Assembly: GCF_002368395.1 (NCBI RefSeq) | Contig: NZ_AP018254.1 | Location: 4,402,001-4,466,000, forward strand | Direction: 5' to 3' | DNA length: 64,000 nucleotides | DNA from: Calothrix sp. NIES-3974 | Lineage (GTDB): Bacteria > Cyanobacteriota > Cyanobacteriia > Cyanobacteriales > Nostocaceae | Shown: positions 44,715 to 54,425 of the stretch, in pieces | How the letters are laid out: every line of letters begins with the position of its first letter | Position numbering within the stretch: position 1 is the first letter of the stretch | The notes under the pieces: generated by a model | Told to the model about the DNA's origin: nothing | Databases searched by the model: none | The model's input: only the letters and a program-made list of their open reading frames with translations | Position numbers and translations under genes: made by a program

Positions 44715-45497
44715 CGCAATTTAGAAATATCGGCTCATTACACTTTATACCGATTCAAAAAATGTTTGTAATATCGATTCTCTCGTACTTTGATATAAAT
44801 GAAACTAGAATCATCAACGGTTATATCGATTATCTTGTACTTTGCAATAAATGAAACTAGAATCATCAACGGTTACAGCCCCTGATATGTAGCAAGCATT
44901 AGCCTAAACGATATGACAGATACTCAATATGACACATAGCAATGCTACGTCTGGTAAAAATTCATCTGTCGCATTCTTTGTTCAAATTGGTATTACCTAC
45001 AAACACTTACCTTAACTCCCTAGCTCCCATGTTCGGCGTGGCTCCTGCCTCGTGAATGAAGGTAGATCCTTACAAAATGAGGTAAAACGCAGATATTTGT
45101 CACTAAATACACTCAGGTAAACTTATTTTGAAATCAAAAATGGTTCAAGATATAGGTTAAACTGTCTGGACGAACTAGCTTTATGAAGGGGTATTTAATA
45201 TACATAGCTTTGGCAGTAGTATACCCTAATATACTTGGGATTTGTCAAGATGTCAATAATTAGTCTCGAAAATATGATTATTACGTCAGCTTATTGATAA
45301 TAGAATCATTAATATTGAGAAAATAGCCAGTTTTTTTCTCAATAAGCCGATAGACTGGGAGAAATGACAAATTTTGTGTTTTTCCCGATAAAAATAACTA
45401 ATCAATCACACAAGCAACCCGATAAAATCGCATTTAGTACATGTAAACTAACAAAATATGAGATAATAACGAGATTGCGTATTTGGGTAGTTAGGGA
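44715..45497. other. 783-bp intergenic region with a duplicated dispersed repeat
   Basis: Holds the 44771-44915 repeat, a degenerate GACGTAGCA palindrome near 44938 and a CTCCCATGTTCGGCGTGGCT element (45025-45060). The last 300 bp, AT-rich, should contain the photolyase promoter. No gene. Confidence 0.6.
44771..44915 (+). repeat. Dispersed repeat, copy A, with internal tandem duplication
   Basis: A 52-bp segment (TATCGATTCTCTCGTACTTT ... AATCATCAACGGTTA) occurs twice in tandem (44772-44823 and 44824-44875). It is followed by ACAGCCCCTGATATGTAGCA and TTAGCCTAAACGATATGAC. The same order, once, occurs inverted at 55501-55594. Confidence 0.8.
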
Positions 45498-46934
45498 ATG
45501 TCGGATTTAATTTTGTTTTGGCATCGTCGGGATTTGCGGATTACGGATAATACAGGGTTAGCCTTAGCACGGCAAAGAACACCACAGGTGGTGGGGGTAT
45601 TTTGCTTAGATCCGCAGATACTCAAAGGGGATGATATTGCTGCTGTGCGGGTCAAGTATCTGATTGGTTGCTTGCAAGATTTGCGCGATCGCTATTTACA
45701 AGCAGGTAGTCAATTATTGATTGTGTATGGAAATCCGGTTGTCAAAATCCCTGAATTGGCAACAGGTTTGGGAGCCAAAGCAGTGTATTGGAACTGGGAT
45801 GTGGAACCCTACGCCCAAAAGCGCGATCGCGCCATGCTTGCAGCGTTGCAGGAAAAAGGGATTGAAACTATTGGTGTGAATTGGGATCAGCTATTACATA
45901 GTCCCGATGAAATTTGTACAGGTGCTGCTTCTCCCTACACAGTTTATGGTCCATTTTGGAAGAATTGGAGTAGTAAACCGAAGGCGAAAGTGGTTGCTGC
46001 CTTTAGGGATGGAAAAGGATTAAGTGCTGACCAACTGGAAAAAGTCAGAGATTATGGCGTGATTGCATTACCTAGCAGTGAGGATTTAGGATTTAGCTGG
46101 GATGGGGAATTGGTGATTGCACCGGGTGAAGATGCTGCCCAAAAACGTTTAGAGGAATTTTGTCAACGAGCAATTTATGAGTATGAACCTGAACGGAATT
46201 TTCCCTATACAGACGGTACATCCCAATTAAGTGCCCCCTTAAAATTCGGTGTCCTAGGTATCCGTCAGGTTTGGGAAGCAACAGAAACAGCCATGTCAGC
46301 CAGTCGCAGTGATGAAGCTCAAAACAGCATTCGCACCTATCAACAGGAATTAGCTTGGCGGGAATTTTACCAACATGTGATGTATCATTTTCCCGAATTA
46401 GCTGATGGTCCCTATCGTCAACCCTTCAAAGATTTCCCTTGGGATAATAACGAAAAGTATTTTCAAGCTTGGTGTGCAGGGGAAACCGGATACCCGATTG
46501 TGGATGCGGCTATGCGTCAATTAAACACGACAGGATGGATGCATAATCGTTGTCGGATGATTGTCGCCAGTTTCCTGACCAAGGATTTAATGATTGATTG
46601 GCGTTGGGGAGAAAAATATTTTATGCAACATTTAATTGACGGTGATTTATCTGCCAATAATGGTGGTTGGCAGTGGAGTGCATCTAGTGGGATGGACCCC
46701 AAACCCCTACGGATATTTAATCCTGCGAGTCAAGCGCAAAAATTCGATCCGGATGGGGAGTATATTCGCACCTGGGTAGAAGAATTACGTTCCCTAGATA
46801 CGGAATATATTGTCACTGGTAAGATTACACCCTTAGAAAGGCGTGCAGTTGGCTATCCCCAACCGATTGTAGACCACCAAGTTCAACAAAAGCTGTTTAA
46901 GGAACGCTATCAAAAGCAGAAACAAACCGATTGA
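45498..46934 (+). CDS. phrA: Deoxyribodipyrimidine photolyase (class I CPD photolyase)
   Basis: Photolyase repairs UV-induced cyclobutane pyrimidine dimers using blue light and reduced FAD. The N-terminal antenna domain ([40 protein letters not shown]-type region) is followed by the catalytic FAD domain: [40 protein letters not shown] and [19 protein letters not shown], with the conserved Trp residues for electron transfer. At 478 residues it matches the cyanobacterial 8-HDF-type enzymes. It lies alone downstream of a long AT-rich leader. A cryptochrome function is less likely because the repair-site residues look complete. Confidence 0.95.
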   Translation: MSDLILFWHRRDLRITDNTGLALARQRTPQVVGVFCLDPQILKGDDIAAVRVKYLIGCLQDLRDRYLQAGSQLLIVYGNPVVKIPELATGLGAKAVYWNWDVEPYAQKRDRAMLAALQEKGIETIGVNWDQLLHSPDEICTGAASPYTVYGPFWKNWSSKPKAKVVAAFRDGKGLSADQLEKVRDYGVIALPSSEDLGFSWDGELVIAPGEDAAQKRLEEFCQRAIYEYEPERNFPYTDGTSQLSAPLKFGVLGIRQVWEATETAMSASRSDEAQNSIRTYQQELAWREFYQHVMYHFPELADGPYRQPFKDFPWDNNEKYFQAWCAGETGYPIVDAAMRQLNTTGWMHNRCRMIVASFLTKDLMIDWRWGEKYFMQHLIDGDLSANNGGWQWSASSGMDPKPLRIFNPASQAQKFDPDGEYIRTWVEELRSLDTEYIVTGKITPLERRAVGYPQPIVDHQVQQKLFKERYQKQKQTD

Positions 46935-47327
46935 ATCGCCAAATCTTCAAACCAGGATTTCTCACAAAACCCTACAACTCGTAGGGAGTAGGGAATAGGG
47001 AATAGAAAGATAATTCGGATTTCTCTATTTCCTAAAAATCTGCCAACTGTTAACCATTAACTACAGCCTGTGACAGGAAGTTGAATAATATTTGTGAAGT
47101 GGAAATAATTTTTTTGTTATTTCCGAAATCTGGTTTGGTATTGGGGTAGTAGTCCAGGTAAATATCTGGAGTATTTGTTTTTTGAAATAGGGCTTACTGA
47201 AAATACAGGAATTACGTAACTGGCATATTAATTAAAGTTCGTAGTGAGGATTTTAGTCCTCTTCCTTTATTAATGAAAAGTGTTGTGAGTTTGTTTTTGA
47301 TACTCAGATTGTGAGATAACCGCAATT
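46935..47327. other. Intergenic region with GTAGGGAATAGGGAATAG repeats
   Basis: 393 bp without a gene. The CCAGGATTTCTCACAAAACC element at 46953-46972 and the GGGAGTAGGGAATAGGGAAT run follow directly after the photolyase, as in several other 3' flanks here (for example near 55300). Confidence 0.55.
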
Positions 47328-48281
47328 ATGTCTTTAAGTATTTCAGATTCAACTGTGAAAGCTGCCATTAATGCAATTGAGTCGGAGTCCGCAACTATTG
47401 AAGAAAAAATTGCGATGTTGATTGAACTCGCACAGGGATTTGAGTGTAAGTCGAAAACAACTAGAGATTTGCGTCATGCTGTTTCGCTTTACTATCAAGC
47501 CTATGAACTTTGTCAGGATGATTATCCCTTACTCAAAGCTCGTACTCAGGTGGGTATTGGTAACACATTGAAAGCAATTTCCTCTGAGGGAAGCGAATTA
47601 TTAGTTCAAGCGAAAACAGCCTATGAGGATGCATTACCCATTTTACAAGAATTGGGTACGGAGGAAGAAGTTGCCTCTGTACAAATGAATTTAGGTTTGG
47701 TACTACAATCCTTAGTAACCTATAACCTAGCAAGGATAACAGACGCGATCGCAGCCTATCGTGCGGCTTTAAAATTCTTTACATGGCAAACCCATCCCCA
47801 TGAGTACGCGGTTCTCAATAATAATATTGCGATCGCCTATCTGTCGATGCCATTACCACCAGTCAAGGAAAGAATGCGAGAAGCTTTAGCAATTCAGTAT
47901 TTAGAATTAGCTTTGCAACATATAAATTGCCAGGAGCATCCCCATGAATATGCCATGTTGCAAAATAATTTGGGAAATGCACTGCAATATTTACCTAATT
48001 CCCAACCAATCGAAAATAATCTCCGTGCAATAAGTGCCTACGATGAAGCGTTAAAGGTGCGCACCTACGAGAATACTCCAATAGAATATGCTAAAACCAT
48101 CTGTAATAAAGCTAATGCTCTTTTAAATTTACCAGATAATTTAAATCATCCCCATTTAGGTAATCCCCAAAACCAATCCCAAGCACAAACTTATTACTTA
48201 CAAGCTTTGGATATTTTTCAAAAGCACCAACAGTTAGAACAAGTAAAAGTTGTACAACAAGCTCTCCAATCTTTTTCTTAA
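47328..48281 (+). CDS. TPR-like helical repeat protein of unknown function
   Basis: 317 residues, soluble and helical. The repeat units are longer than classical TPRs: AVSLYYQAYELCQDDYPLLK, ARTQVGIGNTLKAI, VQMNLGLVLQSL, ITDAIAAYRAALKFFTWQTH, NNNIAIAYLSMPLP and LQNNLGNALQYLPNS, with recurring HPHEYA(V/M)L. This resembles proteins that count repeated helical pairs around a lysosome-like groove, but no partner or enzyme domain is present. It is followed 42 bp later by a small membrane protein gene, so the two may share a transcript. Confidence 0.85.
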   Translation: MSLSISDSTVKAAINAIESESATIEEKIAMLIELAQGFECKSKTTRDLRHAVSLYYQAYELCQDDYPLLKARTQVGIGNTLKAISSEGSELLVQAKTAYEDALPILQELGTEEEVASVQMNLGLVLQSLVTYNLARITDAIAAYRAALKFFTWQTHPHEYAVLNNNIAIAYLSMPLPPVKERMREALAIQYLELALQHINCQEHPHEYAMLQNNLGNALQYLPNSQPIENNLRAISAYDEALKVRTYENTPIEYAKTICNKANALLNLPDNLNHPHLGNPQNQSQAQTYYLQALDIFQKHQQLEQVKVVQQALQSFS

Positions 48282-48322
48282 TTAGAGATTTATTAGACAC
48301 TCTCAACTATACACATTCCATC

Positions 48323-48586
48323 ATGAACGAAATTCTGACAGACCCATTAATTAATAAATTAATTACCAGTTTAGCCAATAGTGAGATTAACATCATCACA
48401 GGATTAATTTGGTTAATTGTGGCGACAATTGTCTCAATGGCTGGTGGTGCAATCGGTGGAATTCTGATTGCTGGTAAAGACTTAGGCTATGAATTATCGG
48501 CAATCTTAGGAGGCTTTTTCGGACCAGCAGGAGTAATTCCGAGTATTCTATTGGGATTAGTAATTTTAAGTGTTATTCTACATTGA
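48323..48586 (+). CDS. Small two-helix membrane protein
   Basis: 87 residues with two hydrophobic segments: IITGLIWLIVATIVSMAGGAIGG-like stretch (about residues 25-50) and LGGFFGPAGVIPSILLGLVI (about residues 62-82). Gly-rich packing motifs (AGGAIGGILIAG) are visible. I do not recognise a family. It starts 42 bp after the TPR-like gene, in the same direction, and may be translated from the same mRNA. Confidence 0.7.
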   Translation: MNEILTDPLINKLITSLANSEINIITGLIWLIVATIVSMAGGAIGGILIAGKDLGYELSAILGGFFGPAGVIPSILLGLVILSVILH

Positions 48587-48754
48587 ATAACTGAATATAG
48601 GAATAGCCTACATATAAAGTTGGTATCAGAACCCATAGAAAAGATATTAACTGTGAGCTTTAATTATTTCCTAGCTTGAAAGTGAGTAGGGAATAGGGAA
48701 TAGTGAGTGGAGAAAAAACCTCTTTCATCCGTTTTTTAATTATCACGAAAAATC

Positions 48755-48979
48755 ATGTTAGAAATTGCCTGGTTTGCCACAAGATTATTCCTCCGGGGAA
48801 AATTACTACGAGACCCACTTATATTCATTCGTCAAATTGTTTTTGGAACGATTTTAGGACTGACTTGTTTTCTCGCAATAGCCCAAATGGATATACCTCT
48901 AGGTATCAGCGTGACTATTGTTAGTTTACTTACTGGTATGATGATGCCTTTCCTCTTTCGCGATTTTAAAATGAAATAA
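48755..48979 (+). CDS. Small membrane protein (hypothetical)
   Basis: 74 residues: a charged start (FATRLFLRGKLLRDPLIFI) then two hydrophobic segments (VFGTILGLTCFLAIAQM and GISVTIVSLLTGMMMPFLF). It ends FRDFKMK. I prefer this frame to the overlapping one at 48703, which has no membrane character. No family recognised; the region upstream holds a GTAGGGAATAGGGAATAG repeat. Confidence 0.55.
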   Translation: MLEIAWFATRLFLRGKLLRDPLIFIRQIVFGTILGLTCFLAIAQMDIPLGISVTIVSLLTGMMMPFLFRDFKMK

Positions 48980-49518
48980 GCCATCTCACATCTTGCACCA
49001 AGAAAAGCTGATGAAAATAAAATACTCTGTATAAAGCTAAAAGTATTATTTTCGCGTTAAAAGCAAACAAGAGTACTGTAGCTATATCGTGTATATATCG
49101 TGTATATTTTTAAACTCAACGTATGTATACGTAAAGGTGCAAGATATAAATCATCCTCAATTTGTCTATATCTTGTCTATAGCAAGCCCTATATAACGAT
49201 ATAACGAGTGTATAAGAGCGATACTCCCCCGTAATCCAAAATCCACAATCGAAAATCTAAAATTGCTTAACCACCTAGACATTTGCACTAGGTAAAGGTT
49301 ATCACATTGTAATGTCACTGAAGTAATGTTGCGGAGGAATACCCCTTCTCGATGGAGATTGGCAGTCAGCAGCACCTATCTTGGATCAAAAAGCTGATTT
49401 TCGTTAACTGTGAACAGTCAACAATCAGTGAAGTGATTATGCAATTTATGTATGTTTGCTGATTATTTTCCTCCAAGAGTTTAAGCTGAGTGACAAAATT
49501 ACAATATACTTTGGGATT
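48980..49518. other. Intergenic region, 539 bp
   Basis: AT-rich. ATATCGTGTATATATCGTGT tandem repeats occur near 49083-49108 and TATCTTGTCTATA near 49167. A 69-codon minus-strand frame at 49166 is unconvincing. No RNA gene recognised. Confidence 0.5.
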
Positions 49519-49725
49519 ATGGATATAATTAACGACTGTCTAACTAACATCATGGGTTTTTTATCCCTTGATAGTAGTATACTAGCGCAAACCATCAATG
49601 ACCCCAATATTTTGGGGCAGATGCAAAAAGCTTTTACCCATTTTGTGCAAACAGGACAAGCTTGGGCTTTATTAATCGGTTTATTTATTGGTTACATGAT
49701 TCGTAATTTGACCAGTTACGGTTAA
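49519..49725 (+). CDS. Small single-helix membrane protein (hypothetical)
   Basis: 68 residues from the ATG at 49519 (MDIINDCLTNIMGFLSLDSS); an upstream TTG would add 21 residues. The C-terminus carries one helix (AWALLIGLFIGYMIRNLTS). Residues 25-45 are amphipathic (NDPNILGQMQKAFTHFVQTG). It lies 167 bp upstream of argH on the same strand. Not recognised. Confidence 0.5.
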   Translation: MDIINDCLTNIMGFLSLDSSILAQTINDPNILGQMQKAFTHFVQTGQAWALLIGLFIGYMIRNLTSYG

Positions 49726-49892
49726 ATCAACCGTTCTGAATATCTTGCACCTGAAACGACTACTCTTCACTTCTAAATCCCTTTTGGGTAAGATAGGGTG
49801 CAAGCTTTCCAACTTGATGATAGTGATTATTTATAAGGTATTCTATTTTTTGTGTCCTATCTCCTGACTCCAATCACGGATTTTAATTAATT

Positions 49893-51284
49893 ATGGTGCA
49901 AGCAAAAAAGTGGAGTCCACGCTTTGATTCTCCCCTCCATCCCCAAATAGCCGATTTTAATGCCAGTATTTCCTTTGATATTGCCTTAATCGAGTATGAT
50001 ATTACTGGTTCCCAAGCCCATGCAAAAATGCTGGCGAAAACTGGTATTATTTCTGCAGATGAGGGAGAACAGCTAGTTTCCGGCTTAGAACAAATTCGCC
50101 AAGAATACCGTTCCGGTACATTTAAACCCGGTATTGATGCGGAAGATGTTCATTTTGCAGTGGAACGTCGGCTGACGGAAATTGTGGGTGATGTGGGTAA
50201 AAAGTTACATACAGCCCGTTCCCGTAATGACCAAGTAGGAACTGACACCCGTTTATATTTACGGGAGCAGATTGGGCAAATTCGCAATTTGATTCGAGAT
50301 TTTCAAGGGGTTTTGTTGGAAATTGCGGAAGTTCATGTGGAAACCTTGATTCCTGGTTATACCCACCTACAGCGCGCTCAACCAATCAGTTTAGCCCATC
50401 ACCTTTTGGCTTACTTTCAGATGTTGAAACGGGATTGGGAACGTTTAGGTGATGTGTTGAAACGGGTAAATATTTCCCCTTTAGGTTGTGGTGCTTTAGC
50501 GGGGACAACTTTTGCCATTGACCGTCACTATAGTGCCGAATTATTGGGATTTGCGGATATCTATGCCAATAGTTTGGATGGAGTTAGCGATCGCGATTTT
50601 GTGGTTGAGTTTCTCGCTGCTGCTAGTTTAATTATGGTACACCTGAGCCGTTTGGCGGAGGAAGTTATTTTCTGGTCTGCGGAGGAATTTCGCTTTGTCC
50701 GTCTCCAGGATAGCTGTGCTACGGGTTCTAGTATTATGCCCCAAAAGAAAAATCCCGATGTACCTGAATTGGTACGGGGGAAAACAGGACGGGTGTTTGG
50801 ACACCTACAAGCGATGCTAGTGGTGATGAAGGGGTTGCCCTTAGCTTACAATAAAGACCTTCAGGAAGATAAGGAAGGTTTATTTGATACTGTGAAGACG
50901 GTGCAAGCTTGTTTACAAGCAATGACAATTCTCTTCCATGAAGGGATTGAATTTTGTCCGCAACGTTTACAACAAGCAGTGGCTGAGGATTTTTCCAATG
51001 CTACTGATGTTGCTGATTATCTTGCTAATAAGGGTGTACCCTTCCGAGAAGCCTATAATTTAGTCGGTCAAGTGGTGCAAACTAGCCTTGCTGCGGGAAA
51101 ACTCCTCAAGGATTTAACGATTGTGGAGTGGAAAAATATTCATCCTGCTTTTGAGGAGGACATTTACCAAGCTATATCACCCCGTCAAGTCGTTGCAGCT
51201 CGTAATAGCTACGGAGGAACCGGATTTAACCAGGTTCGGGAAGCTTTGCAAAAGGCACGAGATTTCTTACAAACTGCGGACTAA
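49893..51284 (+). CDS. argH: Argininosuccinate lyase
   Basis: ArgH cleaves argininosuccinate to arginine and fumarate, the last step of arginine synthesis, which also feeds cyanophycin. The 463 residues show the fumarase/aspartase superfamily signature [15 protein letters not shown], the substrate-binding [40 protein letters not shown] and the C-terminal [14 protein letters not shown]. It is transcribed alone with a short leader. Its 3' flank carries a TAGAGACGAC-like palindrome. Confidence 0.97.
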   Translation: MVQAKKWSPRFDSPLHPQIADFNASISFDIALIEYDITGSQAHAKMLAKTGIISADEGEQLVSGLEQIRQEYRSGTFKPGIDAEDVHFAVERRLTEIVGDVGKKLHTARSRNDQVGTDTRLYLREQIGQIRNLIRDFQGVLLEIAEVHVETLIPGYTHLQRAQPISLAHHLLAYFQMLKRDWERLGDVLKRVNISPLGCGALAGTTFAIDRHYSAELLGFADIYANSLDGVSDRDFVVEFLAAASLIMVHLSRLAEEVIFWSAEEFRFVRLQDSCATGSSIMPQKKNPDVPELVRGKTGRVFGHLQAMLVVMKGLPLAYNKDLQEDKEGLFDTVKTVQACLQAMTILFHEGIEFCPQRLQQAVAEDFSNATDVADYLANKGVPFREAYNLVGQVVQTSLAAGKLLKDLTIVEWKNIHPAFEEDIYQAISPRQVVAARNSYGGTGFNQVREALQKARDFLQTAD

Positions 51285-51321
51285 TCCCAGATTGCTCACA
51301 GACACCTGCAAGTTTCAGGGA

Positions 51322-51350
51322 GTACAGACGACCCGTCGGGTCTTCTGTAC
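51322..51350. repeat. GTACAGACGACCC palindrome
   Basis: GTACAGACGACCC / GGGTCTTCTGTAC pairs with one mismatch around a GTC centre, a hybrid between the TAGAGACGACCC and ACAGACGCGAC families. Lies 38 bp after the argH stop. Confidence 0.8.
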
Positions 51351-51400
51351 AGGGAGTAGGGAGCAAATAAACTTGTAAACTTGTAAACAAATAGGTTATT

Positions 51401-51545
51401 AGGCTTAAAGACCCGGCATTTTTTATTTTTTGCGTCTTGTGAAGAGTGGAATTTTTCGGTTAAAAATATTCCCTGTACAGACGCGACATGTTGCGTTGCT
51501 CCCTGTTCCCTACCCTCACAAAAAGACTTTTTCCTCAGACCCTAC
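51401..51545 (+). repeat. About 145-bp repeat flanking potC, copy 1
   Basis: Shares order and sequence with 52961-53110 (AGGCTTAAAGACCCGGCATT, TGCGTCTTGTGAAGAGTGGA, CAGACGCGACATG, CAAAAAGACTTTTTCCTCAG). Contains an ACAGACGCGAC-type palindrome. Confidence 0.75.
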
Positions 51546-51840
51546 TTATCAACACAAAAGTAAAAAGGATATTAATCAACGTGAGTTCGATGAGTTATAA
51601 AGCCTGAAACTCTTGTCCAGTATCATTCGTAGGAAATAGAAGTTTTTAAAAACCTCCAAGTATGATGTTGAGAATAAAATCATTAAACCTGAAATCAGTC
51701 AGTAATTGACTTTGTTCTCAACTAATGGATGAGGTTACTTTAAAACTTAACTTTCAAAATCATTGATTCACAGGCATTGTAGCGTTTACAATCCGTCGAA
51801 TTCACGTTAATCAACTGAGTTCCGTGGGTTATCAGGACGG

Positions 51841-52641
51841 CTATTCCCTACTTCCTCTAGTCCGAATTAATTCAGCAATGAATGCGAGGGTTGCGGAAAC
51901 GACAATCAGTATTACACTAAGGGCATTGATATCTGGTTTGACACCAGCACGAATCCGGGCAAAAATTTCCATCGGTAAGGTATTTGCACCACTACCAGCA
52001 GTAAAGCTGGCGATGAGAAAATCATCCAGACTCAGTACAAAGGCTAATAAACAGCCGGAAATAATACCTGGTAATAGTTGGGGTAAGATAACCTGTAGGA
52101 ATGCTTGCATTGGATTTGCTCCTAAATCCAAGGCTGCTTCCTCTAAATGGGGGTCTAAATGCTCTAAGCGAGAATTAACTACTAGAGCAACATAGGCGAT
52201 ACAAAAGACAGTATGGGCTGCAATAATAGTCCCCAGACTGAGGGGAATGGCAAAGGACGCTAAAAATACTAACGTTGCAACTGCGATCGCAATATCTGGG
52301 ATAATTAGGGGTAGGTAGGCAATTCCTTGATATAGTCCTTTACCGGGAAACCGATATTTTGCTAACCCGACAGCCATCAAGGTTCCAAATACCGCCGATA
52401 CTGCCACCGCACAACCACCGACAATTAGGCTATTTTTCAGGGCTAAGAGGATTCTTTCTTCGCTCCATAGTTTTTGATACCATTCCCAAGTAAATCCCTG
52501 CCAAGTAGCACTGTAGGGGGACCGATTGAAACTATAGGTGGCTAACACAAAAATTGGCAGATACATGAACGCGAACATTGATACTGAGAAAATTCCCTGC
52601 CAAGTTATCCGTCGCGGTTTTGATGGTGGAAGAGTATTCAC
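51841..52641 (-). CDS. potC: Spermidine/putrescine ABC transporter permease PotC
   Basis: PotC is one of two membrane subunits of a polyamine importer. The 266 residues contain six membrane helices and the permease EAA loop in HLEEAALDLGANPMQAFLQV with ILPQLLPGIISGCLLAFVLS. Other family sequence: MYLPIFVLATYSFNRS, FTWEWYQKLWSEERILLALK and LSLDDFLIASFTAG. The usual partners potA, potB and potD are not adjacent: the neighbours are argH (convergent) and a PRK-like gene about 490 bp upstream. It may be a scattered pot gene, as in some cyanobacteria, or one moved by the repeats that flank it. Confidence 0.92.
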   Translation of the reverse strand: MNTLPPSKPRRITWQGIFSVSMFAFMYLPIFVLATYSFNRSPYSATWQGFTWEWYQKLWSEERILLALKNSLIVGGCAVAVSAVFGTLMAVGLAKYRFPGKGLYQGIAYLPLIIPDIAIAVATLVFLASFAIPLSLGTIIAAHTVFCIAYVALVVNSRLEHLDPHLEEAALDLGANPMQAFLQVILPQLLPGIISGCLLAFVLSLDDFLIASFTAGSGANTLPMEIFARIRAGVKPDINALSVILIVVSATLAFIAELIRTRGSRE

Positions 52642-53132
52642 GTTCTAATATTATTTTTTATGATAACCAGTGTTTTCGGTTTTAACTTTTGATTTAGAAA
52701 TCAGCACTAACCTATACTCCTGTTGATAGCATATATGCAGTTGAAAGTCAAATAACTTTGAAGTTGAGATTATCCTGCAAAAAACTTGGTACTGACATCT
52801 TGCACCATCCTTCCTGATAAATACTTACTCAGACAAATTATTTTGAGCTTATACATGATGCAAGATTGAATTTAGAACTTGCTGAAAAATATAAAAACTC
52901 TGATTTTGTGAGCTTTGGAGGGTATTTTAGTCGCCAAAGGCGCTGTCGCAATATGCATGTAAGGCTGAAAAACCTGGCATTTGTAATTTTTGCAGCCTGT
53001 GAAAAGCGGAATTGTTGGGTTAAAGCATTCCTGTGCAGACGCGACATGTCGCGTCTTTACCTACTCCCCGTTCCCTATTCTCACTAAAAGACTTTGACCG
53101 CAGACCCTAATTTCAGCTTTCTTTCGCAAAAC
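52642..53132. other. Intergenic region upstream of potC with repeat copy 2
   Basis: 491 bp. The 52961-53110 repeat occupies its far end, next to the PRK-like gene. The portion upstream of potC (52642-52960) should hold its promoter; no recognisable box. Confidence 0.55.
52961..53110 (+). repeat. About 145-bp repeat flanking potC, copy 2
   Basis: Direct-orientation partner of 51401-51545, with an intact CAGACGCGACATGTCGCGTC palindrome (53036-53056). Copies end in GCAGACCCTAATTT and CTCAGACCCTACTT. Confidence 0.75.
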
Positions 53133-54071
53133 TTATTGAAAACCCTGGGTAGCCTTAAGCATGTGATAGGTGATCAATAACTGGGTCAGAGCCAAAGGAT
53201 AACTTTGGAGGGTTTCCCCCGTTGTTCCCGTAACTTTTCCTAATTCAGGGTTAGATTCGCGATCGCAAACATTTTTGAGATAGGGCATATCCCAACAAAG
53301 AATTTGCTCTAGTTTATTCACCTGTTCCTGGGTTGCATGTCCATCAATTTCCAAAACATCCACCGGTTTACCCATATCCCGGTCTAGTCCAAGGCGGATA
53401 GCGGATTGGAAATTTCCATTACCCATCTGTACAATTTCTGTAAAATCAGGGTGGGGAATTGTCGGACGCAATACCAAGCGCACATTGAGATGTCCATTGC
53501 CATTCTCTGTGTTGTCATGGGCTGGATAAAAACTGACGACAATATCCGACCATTTACGCTGGGGACGAATAAACTGCTCCGAATCTGGTTCCCGCCTTTC
53601 CAATTCCTGCAACACCTGTTCCGGTGTATACCCCCGCTTTTGGGTATCCCGTTTCACCTTCCACTGCGATCGCAAATCCTCTGGAGGCGCTAAATAAACC
53701 TTAACATCATAACAATCCCGCGCTCCACGAGTCGAATAACCCAACAAACCTTCCACTATTACGTATTTACCTGGTTTGATGTAAATCGGTGCTTCAAAAG
53801 TACCCGTCTTATGGCTATAAACAGGCTTCAAAATTGGCTGTCCAGTCCGCAACAACGATAAATGCTGCTGCATAATATCCAAATGGTTACAATCAGGATG
53901 AAGCGCCGTAATACCTATTTCCGCTCGCTGTTTGCGGTCATAGCGATGGTAATCATCGGTACAAATCACCGTCACGTTTTCTGGACCAAGTATCTGGGCA
54001 ATCCCCCGTGTTAATGTGGTCTTACCTGCGGCACTATCACCAACAATACCTAAAATAATTGGGCGACTCAT
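53133..54071 (-). CDS. Phosphoribulokinase/uridine kinase family paralogue
   Basis: 312 residues from the ATG at 54071, which has a GGAGG site 11 bp upstream; the in-frame start at 54101 is not supported. The Walker A is VGDSAAGKTTLTRG, then VICTDDYHRYDRKQRAE, ITALHPDCNHLDIMQQHLSL and VIVEGLLGYS. The sequence is PRK-like but differs from the canonical Calvin-cycle enzyme of cyanobacteria, whose P-loop reads GDSGCGKST with a thioredoxin-regulated Cys. Here that Cys is Ala15, while the Cys of VICTDDYH (C37) is kept. It may be a paralogue of different specificity or a redox-insensitive PRK. A canonical prk elsewhere in the genome is expected. Confidence 0.87.
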   Translation of the reverse strand: MSRPIILGIVGDSAAGKTTLTRGIAQILGPENVTVICTDDYHRYDRKQRAEIGITALHPDCNHLDIMQQHLSLLRTGQPILKPVYSHKTGTFEAPIYIKPGKYVIVEGLLGYSTRGARDCYDVKVYLAPPEDLRSQWKVKRDTQKRGYTPEQVLQELERREPDSEQFIRPQRKWSDIVVSFYPAHDNTENGNGHLNVRLVLRPTIPHPDFTEIVQMGNGNFQSAIRLGLDRDMGKPVDVLEIDGHATQEQVNKLEQILCWDMPYLKNVCDRESNPELGKVTGTTGETLQSYPLALTQLLITYHMLKATQGFQ

Positions 54072-54425
54072 CCTGAACCCCTCCAAGTGTCTATTACGCA
54101 ATCAGCAGAAAATGCGAATACAAAATGTATGCTATTTTACTAATTTTATGAATAAATTGAGTTTTACTCAATAACTCAGGAATTTATTTATTGAGCAAAC
54201 CCTGACAATTAGGGGTAGGGATAGCGGTTTGTCAACATAGAAATGACGGGTGAAAGTAGGCAGAGGAAGTAGGGGAGGAAAGAATTTTTTGAACTGACAT
54301 TCCGCAAAAAACGGTAAAAACAACATCGTAACAGTTAGGATGGGGAATGAGGGTTTGAATCCAAAATCCATAGACGCGCGTAGCGCAGCTTCTCGAAGAG
54401 TAATCTAAAATCAGATGATGGTTGA
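54072..54425. other. Intergenic region between radC and the PRK-like gene
   Basis: 354 bp, AT-rich. Includes a GACGCGCGTAGCGCAGCTTC repeat-like segment near 54373. No gene. Confidence 0.5.

Larger units (their letters stand above)
51285..51840. other. argH-potC intergenic region (convergent) with two repeats
   Basis: Contains the GTACAGACGACCC palindrome (51322-51350) and one copy of the roughly 145-bp repeat that flanks potC (51401-51545). No gene. Confidence 0.65.

Noticed and set aside
48703-48924. Alternative 73-codon frame overlapping 48755
   Set aside because: It begins within a GGGAATAGGG repeat and lacks the membrane-protein profile of the other frame.
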